A stretch of 64,000 nucleotides of DNA from CAYSCX01 sp964429575 (GCA_964429575.1 CAYSCX010000003.1:62001-126000); one strand, 5' to 3'; shown: positions 54,602 to 62,882, counted from the first letter of the stretch. Translations and numbers: made by a program. Notes: generated from the letters alone by a model not told the origin.

Positions 54602-55465
54602 ATGCACATGCCGAGGACAATCGCAGGTGCCCTGCTGCTCGTCTCGCTCGCGCTGTTCGCGTTGGTAGCCGGGTGCCAGACCGAGGCTCAGAAACATCTC
54701 TACAAGGCCGACGAGATGTTCGAGAACAAGCAGTACGAGGAAGCGAAAAAGGAGCTCGAGGAATCGATTAAGCTGGATCCAAATCTTCTCGACGCGCAGA
54801 AATCGCTCGCGCATCTCAGCGAGTTTCTCGGCGACCAGGCGGCGGCTGCGAAAGCGTATCAGGCCTCATCGGTGCTCGACCCGACTGATCAGAAGTTGAT
54901 GGCGAAGGCGCGCTACTACAAGGCGCTCTCGCTGCTCGAGGAGCAGGCGGACACGGCGCTTGCGGACATCGAGGCGGGCAAGACCGACGAGGGGATCAGA
55001 TCGCTCAAGGAGGTCTTGCGCACCACCAAGACCAAGGCGACGCGCCAGAAGGCGGTCACGTCGCTAAAGAAGGCCGCATCGATACTTGCGGGCAAGGGCG
55101 ATCAGCTGATGAAGGACAAAAAGCCGACTGACGCACTCGCCGACTACGAGCAGTCAGCGCAGGCGTATCTGCTGGTCGCGCAGGCGAGCGGCGGGCAACT
55201 CGACCCGGCGGCGGAGCCGGTTCTCCGCTCGCTTAGCGAGGCCGCCAAGGACGCCGGCGATCCCGAAGCGCCGTTCCGCGTGCTCAACGACATCCTGACG
55301 GTGGATTCGAACAACACTGCGGCGAACATGGAACTCGCGAAGATTTATCTGGTCCGCAAGCCGCCTGATTACATTACCGCCGCCGACCTCGAGGAGCGCG
55401 CGGGAGCGCCCGACGAGGAAGTCAAGAAGCTGCGCGACCTGGCGAAGCGCCAGCGCAAGGGATAG
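54602..55465 (+). CDS. TPR-containing lipoprotein
   Basis: 287 residues. Three ATGs occur together (54599, 54602, 54608); AGAGGAA directly upstream fits the second best. A signal peptide ends at lipobox LVAGC, so the protein is a lipoprotein. Helical repeats follow: AQKHLYKADEMFENKQYEEA, KKELEESIKLDPNLLDAQKS, and a later LNDILTVDSNNTAANMELAK. TPR arrays bind partners. No fused enzyme domain. It may act in envelope assembly; partners unknown. Confidence 0.9.
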   Translation: MHMPRTIAGALLLVSLALFALVAGCQTEAQKHLYKADEMFENKQYEEAKKELEESIKLDPNLLDAQKSLAHLSEFLGDQAAAAKAYQASSVLDPTDQKLMAKARYYKALSLLEEQADTALADIEAGKTDEGIRSLKEVLRTTKTKATRQKAVTSLKKAASILAGKGDQLMKDKKPTDALADYEQSAQAYLLVAQASGGQLDPAAEPVLRSLSEAAKDAGDPEAPFRVLNDILTVDSNNTAANMELAKIYLVRKPPDYITAADLEERAGAPDEEVKKLRDLAKRQRKG

Positions 55466-55543
55466 GGCCGGCGCATCCGGCTTTCCCGCGCGGACTCGCG
55501 CCGCACGTATTCCGAGGCTCTTGCGCAACGCGTTGGAGGTGCG

Positions 55544-56182
55544 ATGCGGCGGCGCGGGTACATCGCTGTCGAAGGGCCGATCGGCGTAGGCAAGACCACG
55601 CTCGCGCGCCTGCTTGCCCGCGAGATCAACGCGCGGCTGGTGCTCGAAGACGCCGAGAACAATCCCTTTCTCTCGCGCTTCTACCGGGAACCCGAGAAGT
55701 ACGCGCTCTCGGTGCAGCTCTACTTCTTGCTGAGCCGCTACAATCAGCAGCGCGAACTTCTACAGCAGGAATTGTTCTCCGAGGCGACCGTTGCCGACTA
55801 TCTGTTCGCCAAGGATCGCATCTTCGCGAGCCTCAATCTCGCTCCCGACGAACTAACTCTCTACGAACGCGTTTATGGCCTGCTCGATCAGCAGACCCGC
55901 AAGCCCGACCTCGTGGTGTACGTGCGAGCGGGCGTGGAGGTTCTGGCGCAGCGGCTCAGGCGCCGCAACCGCGATTTCGAGCGCTACATCAGTTACGAGT
56001 ATCTCGATCGCGTGTCAGCAGCGTATCGCGACTTCTTCTTCTACTACGATGACGCGCCGCTGCTGGTGATCGACACGACGGAGATCGACTTCGTCCGCAA
56101 CTCGGACGATCTCGACGAGCTGATCCGCGAGATCGACCGCGCGGGTCCCGGCGCCCAGTACTACGTTCCGCGCAAGGCCTAG
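55544..56182 (+). CDS. Deoxynucleoside kinase family protein
   Basis: 212 residues. P-loop IAVEGPIGVGKTTLARLLAR at residues 7-26. It has the dNK-type Glu region LVLEDAENNPFLSRFYREPE, ATVADYLFAKDRIFA in place of the usual DR-box, and the lid VLAQRLRRRNRDFERYIS. The family phosphorylates deoxynucleosides for salvage (dGK/dCK-like). GGAGG precedes the ATG. The TAG stop is the first CTAG of the repeat element at 56179-56366, so the element fixes the end of the protein. Confidence 0.92.
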   Translation: MRRRGYIAVEGPIGVGKTTLARLLAREINARLVLEDAENNPFLSRFYREPEKYALSVQLYFLLSRYNQQRELLQQELFSEATVADYLFAKDRIFASLNLAPDELTLYERVYGLLDQQTRKPDLVVYVRAGVEVLAQRLRRRNRDFERYISYEYLDRVSAAYRDFFFYYDDAPLLVIDTTEIDFVRNSDDLDELIREIDRAGPGAQYYVPRKA

Positions 56183-56366
56183 CAGGGTGTTGCGAAACCC
56201 CGGAAAATCCAAAATGTGCTGGCTTTGGCTCGCAACACCCTGCGTCAAAACCTTGTCCTGAGCCATGGGCGAAGGATCGGGCTTCGTTCCTAAACTTCTC
56301 TCCCGCCTCGGGAGAGACAAGAGTGAGGGCGCAGGCGGTTGAAATAGTTTTTCAACCGCCTGCTAG
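56179..56366 (+). repeat. CTAG-bounded two-hairpin element, copy B
   Basis: 188 bp. It begins CTAGCAGGGTGTTG, closed by CAACACCCTGC about 45 nt later. It continues through a block with AAAACCTTGTCCTGAGC and CATGGGCGAAGGATCGGG shared with copy C. A small hairpin CTCTCCCG/CGGGAGAG follows, then the second big hairpin GCAGGCGGTTGAAA / TTTCAACCGCCTGC, ending CTAG at 56363-56366. The left CTAG supplies the TAG stop of the deoxynucleoside kinase. Confidence 0.88.
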
Positions 56367-56385
56367 GCGCGCGCTGCGACGCGGG

Positions 56386-56679
56386 CTACTTGCTCGCCTC
56401 GGCGTACGCCTCCTCGATGTCGTGCGCCAGCTTGATGTCCTTGTCGGTCACTCCTCCTTCGCTGTGCGTCGCGCAGCGGAAGCCCACGCGGGTGTAGTTG
56501 ATCGTCATGTCGGGGTGGTGATCCTGCAGCTCCGCCACTTGAGAAATGTGGTTGACGAACTCGATCCCGTCGCGAAACTCCTTGAATCGGTAGAGCTTTG
56601 AAATCGCGCCGTCCTTGTACTCCCAGCCCGGAAGGTCTTCGAGTTCCTGTTCGATCTGTTTATCGGTGAGCTTGGGCAT
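56386..56679 (-). CDS. phhB: Pterin-4a-carbinolamine dehydratase
   Basis: 97 residues from ATG 56679, which has GGAGG seven bases upstream; the ATG at 56694 would remove that site. The family signature LQDHHPDMTINYTRVGFRCA then THSEGGVTDKD includes the two active-site His, the Tyr and a further His in TH. DLPGWEYKDGAISKLYRF opens the fold. It dehydrates 4a-hydroxytetrahydrobiopterin, recycling pterin for aromatic amino-acid hydroxylases; no phenylalanine hydroxylase gene is nearby. Confidence 0.95.
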   Translation of the reverse strand: MPKLTDKQIEQELEDLPGWEYKDGAISKLYRFKEFRDGIEFVNHISQVAELQDHHPDMTINYTRVGFRCATHSEGGVTDKDIKLAHDIEEAYAEASK

Positions 56680-56838
56680 CGCGTAAACCTCCATGCGGGC
56701 TGCGCGCCCGCCGCTGCTTCAAATTGTAGTCCGGGCCGCCGCTGGTGCCCAAACCGCCGGGCTTCGGGATTGTTCGCTTGTGTGCGAGCTGTGGTATTAG
56801 ATCGATTGACGCAGCGCATTGACGTAAGGGGCCTACCC

Positions 56839-57291
56839 ATGGCGAACAAGATCGTTACCGAAGAGGCGACCAAGCAGATCGGCGTAGAGGGTCCGCCGGT
56901 GACGGTCGAGATCGAACGCGGCGCAATCCGCCGCTTCGCCGAAGCGATCGGCGACACCAACCCGCTTTTCAACAGCGAACCGCAGGCGCGCAAGTCGCGC
57001 TTCGGCGGCATGATCGCGCCGCCCACCTTCTGCCGCTCGCTGATGTCGCCCATTCCGAATGTCAAGCTCAACCTGGGCGAGACGTTTCGCGGACTCGACG
57101 GCGGCTCGGAGTGGGAGTACTTCCACCCGGTCCGCCCCGGCGACCGCATCACGGTGCGCACCAAGCTGGCCGACCTGCGCGAGTCGGAGGGCAGGCTGGG
57201 GCCGATGGTGTTCATCGTGATGGAGACCAGCTACACCAACCAGCTCGGCGAAGTCTGCGCGCTCCAGCGCTCGACGGCGATTCGCTACTAG
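56839..57291 (+). CDS. MaoC-N/FAS1-type dehydratase subunit, HadA-like
   Basis: 150 residues; AAGGGG precedes the ATG at 56839. It is the N-terminal MaoC hot-dog domain: RGAIRRFAEAIGDTNPLFNS, FGGMIAPPTFCRSLM and VRPGDRITVRTKLADLRESE. The GDTNPLF motif carries Phe where catalytic MaoC proteins have His, as in non-catalytic HadA-like partners. It is followed 13 bp later by a MaoC protein that keeps the His. The two probably form a heterodimeric 3-hydroxyacyl-ACP or -CoA dehydratase. Confidence 0.92.
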   Translation: MANKIVTEEATKQIGVEGPPVTVEIERGAIRRFAEAIGDTNPLFNSEPQARKSRFGGMIAPPTFCRSLMSPIPNVKLNLGETFRGLDGGSEWEYFHPVRPGDRITVRTKLADLRESEGRLGPMVFIVMETSYTNQLGEVCALQRSTAIRY

Positions 57292-57304
57292 GGGGTTGCG
57301 GCCA

Positions 57305-57742
57305 ATGGCAAAGCAGCTTTATTTCGAGGATGTCGAAGTCGGCTACGAGATCGGCCCGCTCGAAAAAGGTCCGACCACCCAGCAGCTCGTCAAGTATGCG
57401 GGCGCGTCGGGCGACTTCTACCAGATTCACTATGACAAGGATTTCGCGCTGGCGAACAAGTTGCCCGGCGTCATCTTGCACGGCGCACTCAAGAACGCAT
57501 TCCTCGGCCACCTGATGACGGACTTCGCGGGCGAGCACGGCTGGCTGCGCAAGCTCGCCGTTCAATACCGGGGCATGGACGTGCCCGGCGTCAAGCTCGA
57601 GTGCAAGGGCAAGGTGGTCCGCAAGTACCTCGACAACGGAAATCACCTGGTCGATTGCGAAATTTGGATCGAGAACGCCAAGGGCGAGAAGACCACGCCC
57701 GGCAGCGCGACTGTGGAACTGCCGTCGCGCAGTGCCCACTGA
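57305..57742 (+). CDS. MaoC-type dehydratase subunit, HadB-like
   Basis: 145 residues from ATG 57305 (GGGGG upstream). The hydratase-2 motif is YAGASGDFYQIHYDKDFA with catalytic Asp and His. HGALKNAFLGHLMTDFAG and a basic KLECKGKVVRKYLDNGN strand follow. It pairs with the HadA-like gene directly upstream. The C-terminal stop overlaps the next gene by 11 bp, so three proteins are likely made together. A role in fatty or mycolic-type acyl chain elongation, or in CoA-thioester catabolism, is inferred. Confidence 0.93.
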   Translation: MAKQLYFEDVEVGYEIGPLEKGPTTQQLVKYAGASGDFYQIHYDKDFALANKLPGVILHGALKNAFLGHLMTDFAGEHGWLRKLAVQYRGMDVPGVKLECKGKVVRKYLDNGNHLVDCEIWIENAKGEKTTPGSATVELPSRSAH

Positions 57743-58508
57743 CACGCGCGTGAGAGTCGGTCGCGAGATTGCGCCACGGACAGTTGGTCCCGACGACATC
57801 AAGGCGGGCCGCGTCGATCCTCAGTACCGCAAGACTCTCACCCGCCTGCTCGCAGCGCACGCGCTCGCCGAGAAACTTACCGCTCTCGGATACGAGCGCG
57901 CGCTCGAGGCGGTCAGGGACACCGAGCTTCAACCGACCATCGAGAAAAACCTCGTCGAGGAGCGCAAGCACGCGCGGCTCGTGTACCGCGCCTTGGAGGA
58001 TCTCGGGCTCAACGAACAGGCGTCGGACCGCACGATGGTCGCGGCGTACGGCGGACCGTCGTTCGAGGCGCCGCGCTATTTCGCCGAGCACATGCGGAGC
58101 GAACTCGATCTGCTTATGGCGACGGTCAGTGTCGATATGACCGGCCTCATCATGATCGGCGTGAACTACTGCGATTCCAGCTACACGCCTCATGCGCGCG
58201 CGGCGGAGCTGATCCTCGAGGAAGAGGCCGACCACGACGTGTTTGCGTCGGAGTTGCTCGGCCAGGCGGTCGAGCATTTCGGACCGCGCCGAATGAACCT
58301 GGCGCTTCGCCAATGGATTCCGCGCGCGGTGAACTTCTTTGGTCCGCCGGGTAGCGGCTTCACTCACGACTGCATCCGCTTTGGACTCAAGGCGAGCGAC
58401 AACGCCGAGCTCGCCGAGATCTATCTGACGATGCTTGAGCGCAGGACCACCCAGCTTGGATTACGGCTTCCCAAGCTAACGCCCGAATATCCGCACGCGG
58501 CTGTCTGA
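57732..58508 (+). CDS. Ferritin-like diiron protein, PaaA/PaaC-like
   Basis: 258 residues, GTG start inside the preceding gene. Diiron-type motifs are IEKNLVEERKHARLVYRALE (E-E-x2-H) and AELILEEEADHDVFASELLG (E-x2-D-H). Helices between contain ELDLLMATVSVDMTG. The plan is that of phenylacetyl-CoA-oxygenase-type structural or catalytic subunits, which epoxidise aromatic CoA thioesters. No PaaB/D/E reductase partners are present. Linked to the dehydratase pair by overlap, suggesting it acts on an acyl chain; unproven. Confidence 0.8.
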   Translation: MPTDTRVRVGREIAPRTVGPDDIKAGRVDPQYRKTLTRLLAAHALAEKLTALGYERALEAVRDTELQPTIEKNLVEERKHARLVYRALEDLGLNEQASDRTMVAAYGGPSFEAPRYFAEHMRSELDLLMATVSVDMTGLIMIGVNYCDSSYTPHARAAELILEEEADHDVFASELLGQAVEHFGPRRMNLALRQWIPRAVNFFGPPGSGFTHDCIRFGLKASDNAELAEIYLTMLERRTTQLGLRLPKLTPEYPHAAV

Positions 58509-58577
58509 CGCGTCGCTATAGCGCGCGCGACGCGCCCCGCTGTTTTTTCGCGCGAGCGATCGCGCATCAGGAGAACC

Positions 58578-59378
58578 ATGAATCGCGATCAGCTGAGCGA
58601 GTCCGACGTCGCGCAACAGTGGAATCTGAATGCGGACCTGTGGACCGAGCAGGTGCGCGCCGGCTGGGATATTTATCGCGAGCACTGGAACAACCCGGCG
58701 TTCCTGCCGTTCGTGGGCGATCTGGCGGGAAAGGGTGTGCTCGATGCGGGCTGCGGCGAGGGTTACAACACGCGAATCTTTGCTCGTCGCGGAGGACGGA
58801 TGATTGGCGTGGATCTCTCGCCCCGCATGATCGAGCGCGCCCGCGAAGAAGAACGCCGCGAGCCGCTCGGCATCCGCTACGAAGTCACATCATACTCAGA
58901 CCTCGGCGCGTTCGCCGATGATTCCTTCGATGCTTGCGTGTCAACGATGGCGCTGATGGATGGTCCCGATTTTCCGGGTGCGATGCGCGAAATTCGCCGC
59001 GTGATGAAGCCCGGCGCGCCGCTATGCTTCAGCATTCTGCATCCATGCTTCGCCACCAAGGGGCTGGGATGGCTCAACGACGCCGGCGGACACCCCGTGA
59101 AATTCACCGTCGCGGATTACTTCGATGACACGCCGTGGGTGGACCGCTGGAAGTTCGGCCACGCGCCGAACGCGGCGCAGGTCGACAACTTCAGGGTCCC
59201 GCGCTTCGACCGCACTCTGTCGTACTACCTCAACGCGCTGCTTGACGCGGGCCTTGTGTTCGAACGAATCGATGAGCCCCGTGCTTCTGAAGATGCGTGC
59301 CGCCGGTTTCCTGCACTGCAGCGATGGAGAGACCACATTCCGCTCTACCTGCATGTTCGCGCACGCAAGCACGGCTAG
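58578..59378 (+). CDS. SAM-dependent methyltransferase
   Basis: 266 residues; AGGAGAACC precedes the ATG. Motif I is VLDAGCGEGYNTRIFARRGG, the acidic end of beta2 is MIGVDLSPRMIERAREEE, and the post-motif stretch runs DSFDACVSTMALMDGPDFPG then ALREIRR-like MREIRRVMKPGAPL. The C-terminal region contains an aromatic-rich segment (FDRTLSYYLNALLDAGLVFE). Class I methyltransferase of a family that includes ubiquinone/menaquinone and natural-product enzymes; substrate unknown. Single gene or last gene of the dehydratase run. Confidence 0.92.
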   Translation: MNRDQLSESDVAQQWNLNADLWTEQVRAGWDIYREHWNNPAFLPFVGDLAGKGVLDAGCGEGYNTRIFARRGGRMIGVDLSPRMIERAREEERREPLGIRYEVTSYSDLGAFADDSFDACVSTMALMDGPDFPGAMREIRRVMKPGAPLCFSILHPCFATKGLGWLNDAGGHPVKFTVADYFDDTPWVDRWKFGHAPNAAQVDNFRVPRFDRTLSYYLNALLDAGLVFERIDEPRASEDACRRFPALQRWRDHIPLYLHVRARKHG

Positions 59379-59411
59379 CGCGAATCAGGCGATGCTCGTC
59401 GGAGATGTGCA

Positions 59412-60326
59412 ATGCCACGAATCGTAAGCCTGCTGCCAAGCGCGACAGAGATCGTCTGCGCGCTCGGCTTTGAAGATCAGTTGGTAGGGCGCTCGCATGA
59501 GTGCGACTACCCGCCGCCGGTCGTACGCGTCGCGGCGCTCACGGAGCCGAAGTTCAAGCCTGAAGGTTCCAGCGCGGAGATCGATCAACGTGTCCGCACC
59601 ACCGTGGCGCAGTCGCTTTCCGTGTACCGCGTCGATGCGGACCGGCTCCGCGAGCTTCGACCCGGCGTGATCGTTACGCAGTCGCAATGCGAGGTCTGCG
59701 CGGTGAGCATCGGTGACGTGGAGCGCGCGGTCGCCGACTGGACTGGTACGCGGCCAACCGTGGTGTCGCTCTCGCCGGCGGCTTTGGAAGACGTGCTGAG
59801 CGACATCGAGCGCGTCGCCGGGGTACTCGGCGTCAAGCAACGCGGCCGCGACCTCGCGCTGCAGTTGCGGACGCGTATGGATGCGATCGCGGTTCGCGCG
59901 CGCTCGGCGGCGTCGCGTCCCCGCGTCGCGTGCGTCGAATGGATCGAGCCGTTGATGGCGGCTGGCAATTGGATGCCGGAGCTGGTCGAGATGGCGGGCG
60001 GCGTCAATCTGTTCGCAGAAGCGGGAAAGCACTCACCGTGGATCAAGATCGATGAACTCGTCGCGAGCGACCCTGACGTGATCCTGGTCGCGCCGTGCGG
60101 CTTCGGGATCGAGCGGACGCTCGCTGACTTGCCTGCGCTCGCAGCTGACCCGCGTTGGTCAAGACTTCGCGCCGTACGCGAGCGCCGCGTCTGCGTCGCG
60201 GATGGAAATCAGTACTTCAACCGGCCTGGACCGCGGATCGTTGAATCGCTCGAAATACTCGCCGAAGTGACGCACCCCGAACTGTTTCGGTTCGGCCACG
60301 AAGGCTCCGGCTGGCGGCGGCTGTAA
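59412..60326 (+). CDS. BtuF-like cobalamin/iron-siderophore-binding protein
   Basis: 304 residues; GGAGATG precedes the ATG. It opens PRIVSLLPSATEIVCALGFE and has PGVIVTQSQCEVCAVSIGDV and VACVEWIEPLMAAGNWMPEL, GKHSPWIKIDELVASDPDVI in the periplasmic-binding-protein type II/III fold. No signal peptide is present, unlike secreted BtuF. Cytosolic BtuF-like proteins of this kind exist in many genomes without BtuCD nearby, and none is seen here. Corrinoid binding is inferred from the family. Confidence 0.88.
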   Translation: MPRIVSLLPSATEIVCALGFEDQLVGRSHECDYPPPVVRVAALTEPKFKPEGSSAEIDQRVRTTVAQSLSVYRVDADRLRELRPGVIVTQSQCEVCAVSIGDVERAVADWTGTRPTVVSLSPAALEDVLSDIERVAGVLGVKQRGRDLALQLRTRMDAIAVRARSAASRPRVACVEWIEPLMAAGNWMPELVEMAGGVNLFAEAGKHSPWIKIDELVASDPDVILVAPCGFGIERTLADLPALAADPRWSRLRAVRERRVCVADGNQYFNRPGPRIVESLEILAEVTHPELFRFGHEGSGWRRL

Positions 60327-60335
60327 TCGCGCGAG

Positions 60336-61253
60336 TCAGCGCTTCGGTCCGAGATACGCGAGGCCCTCGCGCGCGGGTGTCAGTCTGATTCCGAACTCCT
60401 CGATCAGCGGCGCGATGTTGCACGCGTTGTCCGCCGTCACGAAAGTCACCGCATCACGCGATAGCAGCGGTTTCGGAAGCCTTTCGGCGACCGCGCCGAT
60501 AGCGCGCATCACGCGCTCGGGTATGTGGATGATGAACCGGCGCCGCCCGGTTACTTCCATCAATAGTTTCACGAACTCGTCGAAGCTCATCAGTTCGGGG
60601 CCGCCGACATCGTAGGTGCCGTTGCGGCCGCGGCCGGTCAATGCGAGGGCGACGCACGCTGCGAGATCATCGACCAGTACCGGCTGAAGCTTCTGCCGGC
60701 CGGTACCGGGCACGCCGAATACCGGCGCCAACTTGAGCAAGCGCGCGAAGTTGCTGACCACCTTGTCGTCGGGGCCGTACACCAGCGACGGCCGGAAGAT
60801 CGTGTACGCAAGGCCCGATTCGCGAACCGCGCGCTCGGCCCGGCCCTTCGCACGAAAACCGGGGTGCGCGCTGGTCTCGTCCGCCGCCGCGCCGCTTACG
60901 TAGATAAACTCGTTCGTGCCGGCCGCCTTGGCCGCATCGAGCAGCGCGACCGTACCACCGAAATCGATTCGCTCGAACGTCAGCCCTCGCGATGAGTCCT
61001 CAATCGGGTAGCCTTCGAACTGCACCGTGTTAACGACGGCATCGGCGCCGGCGAGAGCAGGTGCAAGCGTCGCGGGGTCTGTGACTTCGGCGCGCACGTA
61101 CTCCGCGTTACGCGCGTCGAGGCTTTTTCGCGCCGAGTCCGGATTGCGGGTCAGCACTCGCAACCGCATCGATGGCATTGCGGCGAGGCGACGGACGATG
61201 GCGCGTCCGATGAAGCCGGAGCCTCCCGCGATAGCGACAGTCTTCTCGTCCAT
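60336..61253 (-). CDS. NAD(P)-binding epimerase/NDUFA9-like oxidoreductase
   Basis: 305 residues. It begins VAIAGGSGFIGRAIVRRLAA (Rossmann GxSGFIG) and has FIYVSGAAADETSAHPGFRA, then YTIFRPSLVYGPDDKVVSNF, typical of the atypical SDR / NmrA group. The C-terminal FVTADNACNIAPLIEEFGIR is common in the complex-I-NDUFA9-like family of quinone- or lipid-linked oxidoreductases. There is no YxxxK in the standard place. Convergent with the BtuF-like gene (9 bp gap). It begins 40 bp downstream of the CTAG element (copy C) when read on its strand. Confidence 0.9.
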   Translation of the reverse strand: MDEKTVAIAGGSGFIGRAIVRRLAAMPSMRLRVLTRNPDSARKSLDARNAEYVRAEVTDPATLAPALAGADAVVNTVQFEGYPIEDSSRGLTFERIDFGGTVALLDAAKAAGTNEFIYVSGAAADETSAHPGFRAKGRAERAVRESGLAYTIFRPSLVYGPDDKVVSNFARLLKLAPVFGVPGTGRQKLQPVLVDDLAACVALALTGRGRNGTYDVGGPELMSFDEFVKLLMEVTGRRRFIIHIPERVMRAIGAVAERLPKPLLSRDAVTFVTADNACNIAPLIEEFGIRLTPAREGLAYLGPKR

Positions 61254-61292
61254 CTATGTTCTCTTGCGAAGCCAGCCGCCGAGCCTGACGAA

Positions 61293-61489
61293 CTAGCAGG
61301 CTGTTGAAAAACGCATTTTCAACAGCCTGCTCCCTCTCTCGCATCTCCCTCTTTCGCGTCTCCGGGCGAGAAGATTAGGAAGGCAGCCCGATCCTTCGCC
61401 CATGGCTCAGGACAAGGTTTTTACGCAGTGTGTTGAGGACGAAGTCGATGCCATTGTGGACTCCGAGGCTTTTCTCAACACCCTGCTAG
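61293..61489 (-). repeat. CTAG-bounded two-hairpin element, copy C
   Basis: 197 bp, reverse orientation relative to copy B. The hairpin GCAGGCTGTTGAAAA / TTTTCAACAGCCTGC is perfect at 61297-61331. The inner block shares AAAACCTTGTCCTGAGC, CATGGGCGAAGGATCGGG and CTTCTCGCCCGG (read on the minus strand) with copy B. The other end is CAGGGTGTTGAGAAA on the minus strand, ending CTAG at 61486-61489. The last three bases of that CTAG supply the TAG stop of the dihydropyrimidinase-like gene. Confidence 0.88.
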
Positions 61490-62868
61490 AGGCTTCGCCA
61501 CTCGGCCGTGAACGGCTTGCGACGGACGAATTCGCCGCGTCCGGCGCGCGCTTCGACCTTCCGGCCGGTGACGATCACTTCGCCGCGCGAGATCGTCGCA
61601 TGCGGCCAGCCGGTCACCTCGAATCCTTCGAACACATCGTAATCGGAGCGCGAGTGCATCTCCGGCGCGTGAATCACGCGCTTGCGATTCGGATCGAAGA
61701 CGACGAGATCGGCGTCGGCGCCTTCGACGATCGCGCCTTTGCGCGGATAGAGGCCAAAAATCTTCGCCGGATTGGTCGCGACCAGATCGACCATGCGCGC
61801 GAGCGAGATCCGCCCCTTCGCGACGCCCTCGGAGTAGAGCATCGGCGCCAGCGTCTCGAGGTTCGACATGCCGGGTCGAATTCTCGTGAACCGATCGGCG
61901 CCGAGCTTTTCGTGAAGTTTCCAGCAGCAATGATCGGTCGCGACAGTGTCGATCGTTCCGTCCGCAAGCGCTTCCCAAAGCTCGTCGCGATCGGCTGCGG
62001 AGCGAAGCGGTGGCAGTCCGACGTAACGTTCGCCTTCGGGTTCCAGGTAGCGCTCTTCGGTCAGATACAGATAGATGGGCCGCGTCTCGGCGGCGATGTT
62101 CGCGCCCGCGGCTCGCGCCCGGCGAATCTCGCGCAATGCGGCCGCGCTCGAGAGGTGCACAAAGTATGCTGGCACGCCCGCCAACTCGCACATTCTGACC
62201 GCGCGCGCGACCGCCGCCGCTTCGGATAGCGGAGGCCGGCTCGCCGCAAAATACGCGACGCTGCGGTTACCCGCCGCCAGCAGCTGCTCGGTGCAGTAGC
62301 CGATGAGGTGCTGATCCTCGGCATGAATCGTCAGCAGGCCATGTGCCTTGGCCGCCGCGCTGAAAAATCGCAAATAGTCGCGAGCGCGCTCCTCGAAGCC
62401 TTGCATCATGAAAATCTTGAAGCTCGCGACGCCGCTCTCGACGATTCGCGCTGCTTCGTCACGCACCGCCTCTGTCGGATCCCATACCGCGACGTGAAAA
62501 CCGTAGTCGACGATTGCGCGGCCGCGTGCCTTTTGCTGCCAGTGCTCGATTCCGTGCGCGAGTGATTGCCCCGGTGTCTGAAACGCGTAGTCGATGACGC
62601 ATGTGACGCCGCCCGCCGCGGCGGCCGCGGTGCCGGATTCGAAATCGTCCGCGGTGCGCGAATTGAACATCTCGCCATCCAGATGCGTGTGCGCATCGAC
62701 GGCGCCGGGCAGCAACAGCATCCCGCGTGCATCGATCGTCTTGGCGGCAGGTTCGAGGGATCCGGGCGGCGCGATTCGCTTGACCTTGCCGGCCTCGATG
62801 CCAACGTCTGCCGCCGCCGTTGCCGACGGCGTGACGGCCGTCGCACCGGTGATGGCGAGGTCGAGCAT
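61486..62868 (-). CDS. Dihydropyrimidinase/allantoinase-like cyclic amidohydrolase
   Basis: 460 residues. It has the LLLPGAVDAHTHLDGEMFNS metal motif near residue 55 and GVTCVIDYAFQTPGQSLAHG, then FKIFMMQGFEERAR where the Lys is the probable carbamylated ligand. A His motif lies in LLTIHAEDQHLIGY, and VATDHCCWKLHEK supplies the Asp. Binuclear zinc hydrolase of cyclic imides (hydantoinase-dihydropyrimidinase group). AAGGGGG precedes the start. The stop comes from the CTAG element at 61486. The downstream end is therefore set by that insertion. Confidence 0.93.
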   Translation of the reverse strand: MLDLAITGATAVTPSATAAADVGIEAGKVKRIAPPGSLEPAAKTIDARGMLLLPGAVDAHTHLDGEMFNSRTADDFESGTAAAAAGGVTCVIDYAFQTPGQSLAHGIEHWQQKARGRAIVDYGFHVAVWDPTEAVRDEAARIVESGVASFKIFMMQGFEERARDYLRFFSAAAKAHGLLTIHAEDQHLIGYCTEQLLAAGNRSVAYFAASRPPLSEAAAVARAVRMCELAGVPAYFVHLSSAAALREIRRARAAGANIAAETRPIYLYLTEERYLEPEGERYVGLPPLRSAADRDELWEALADGTIDTVATDHCCWKLHEKLGADRFTRIRPGMSNLETLAPMLYSEGVAKGRISLARMVDLVATNPAKIFGLYPRKGAIVEGADADLVVFDPNRKRVIHAPEMHSRSDYDVFEGFEVTGWPHATISRGEVIVTGRKVEARAGRGEFVRRKPFTAEWRSL

Positions 62869-62882
62869 AGCGCACGCCCCCT

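Noticed and set aside
58513..58550. Terminator after the diiron gene
   Set aside because: A GCGTCGC/GCGACGC stem is separated from the T-run by about nine bases, so it is too weak to call with confidence.
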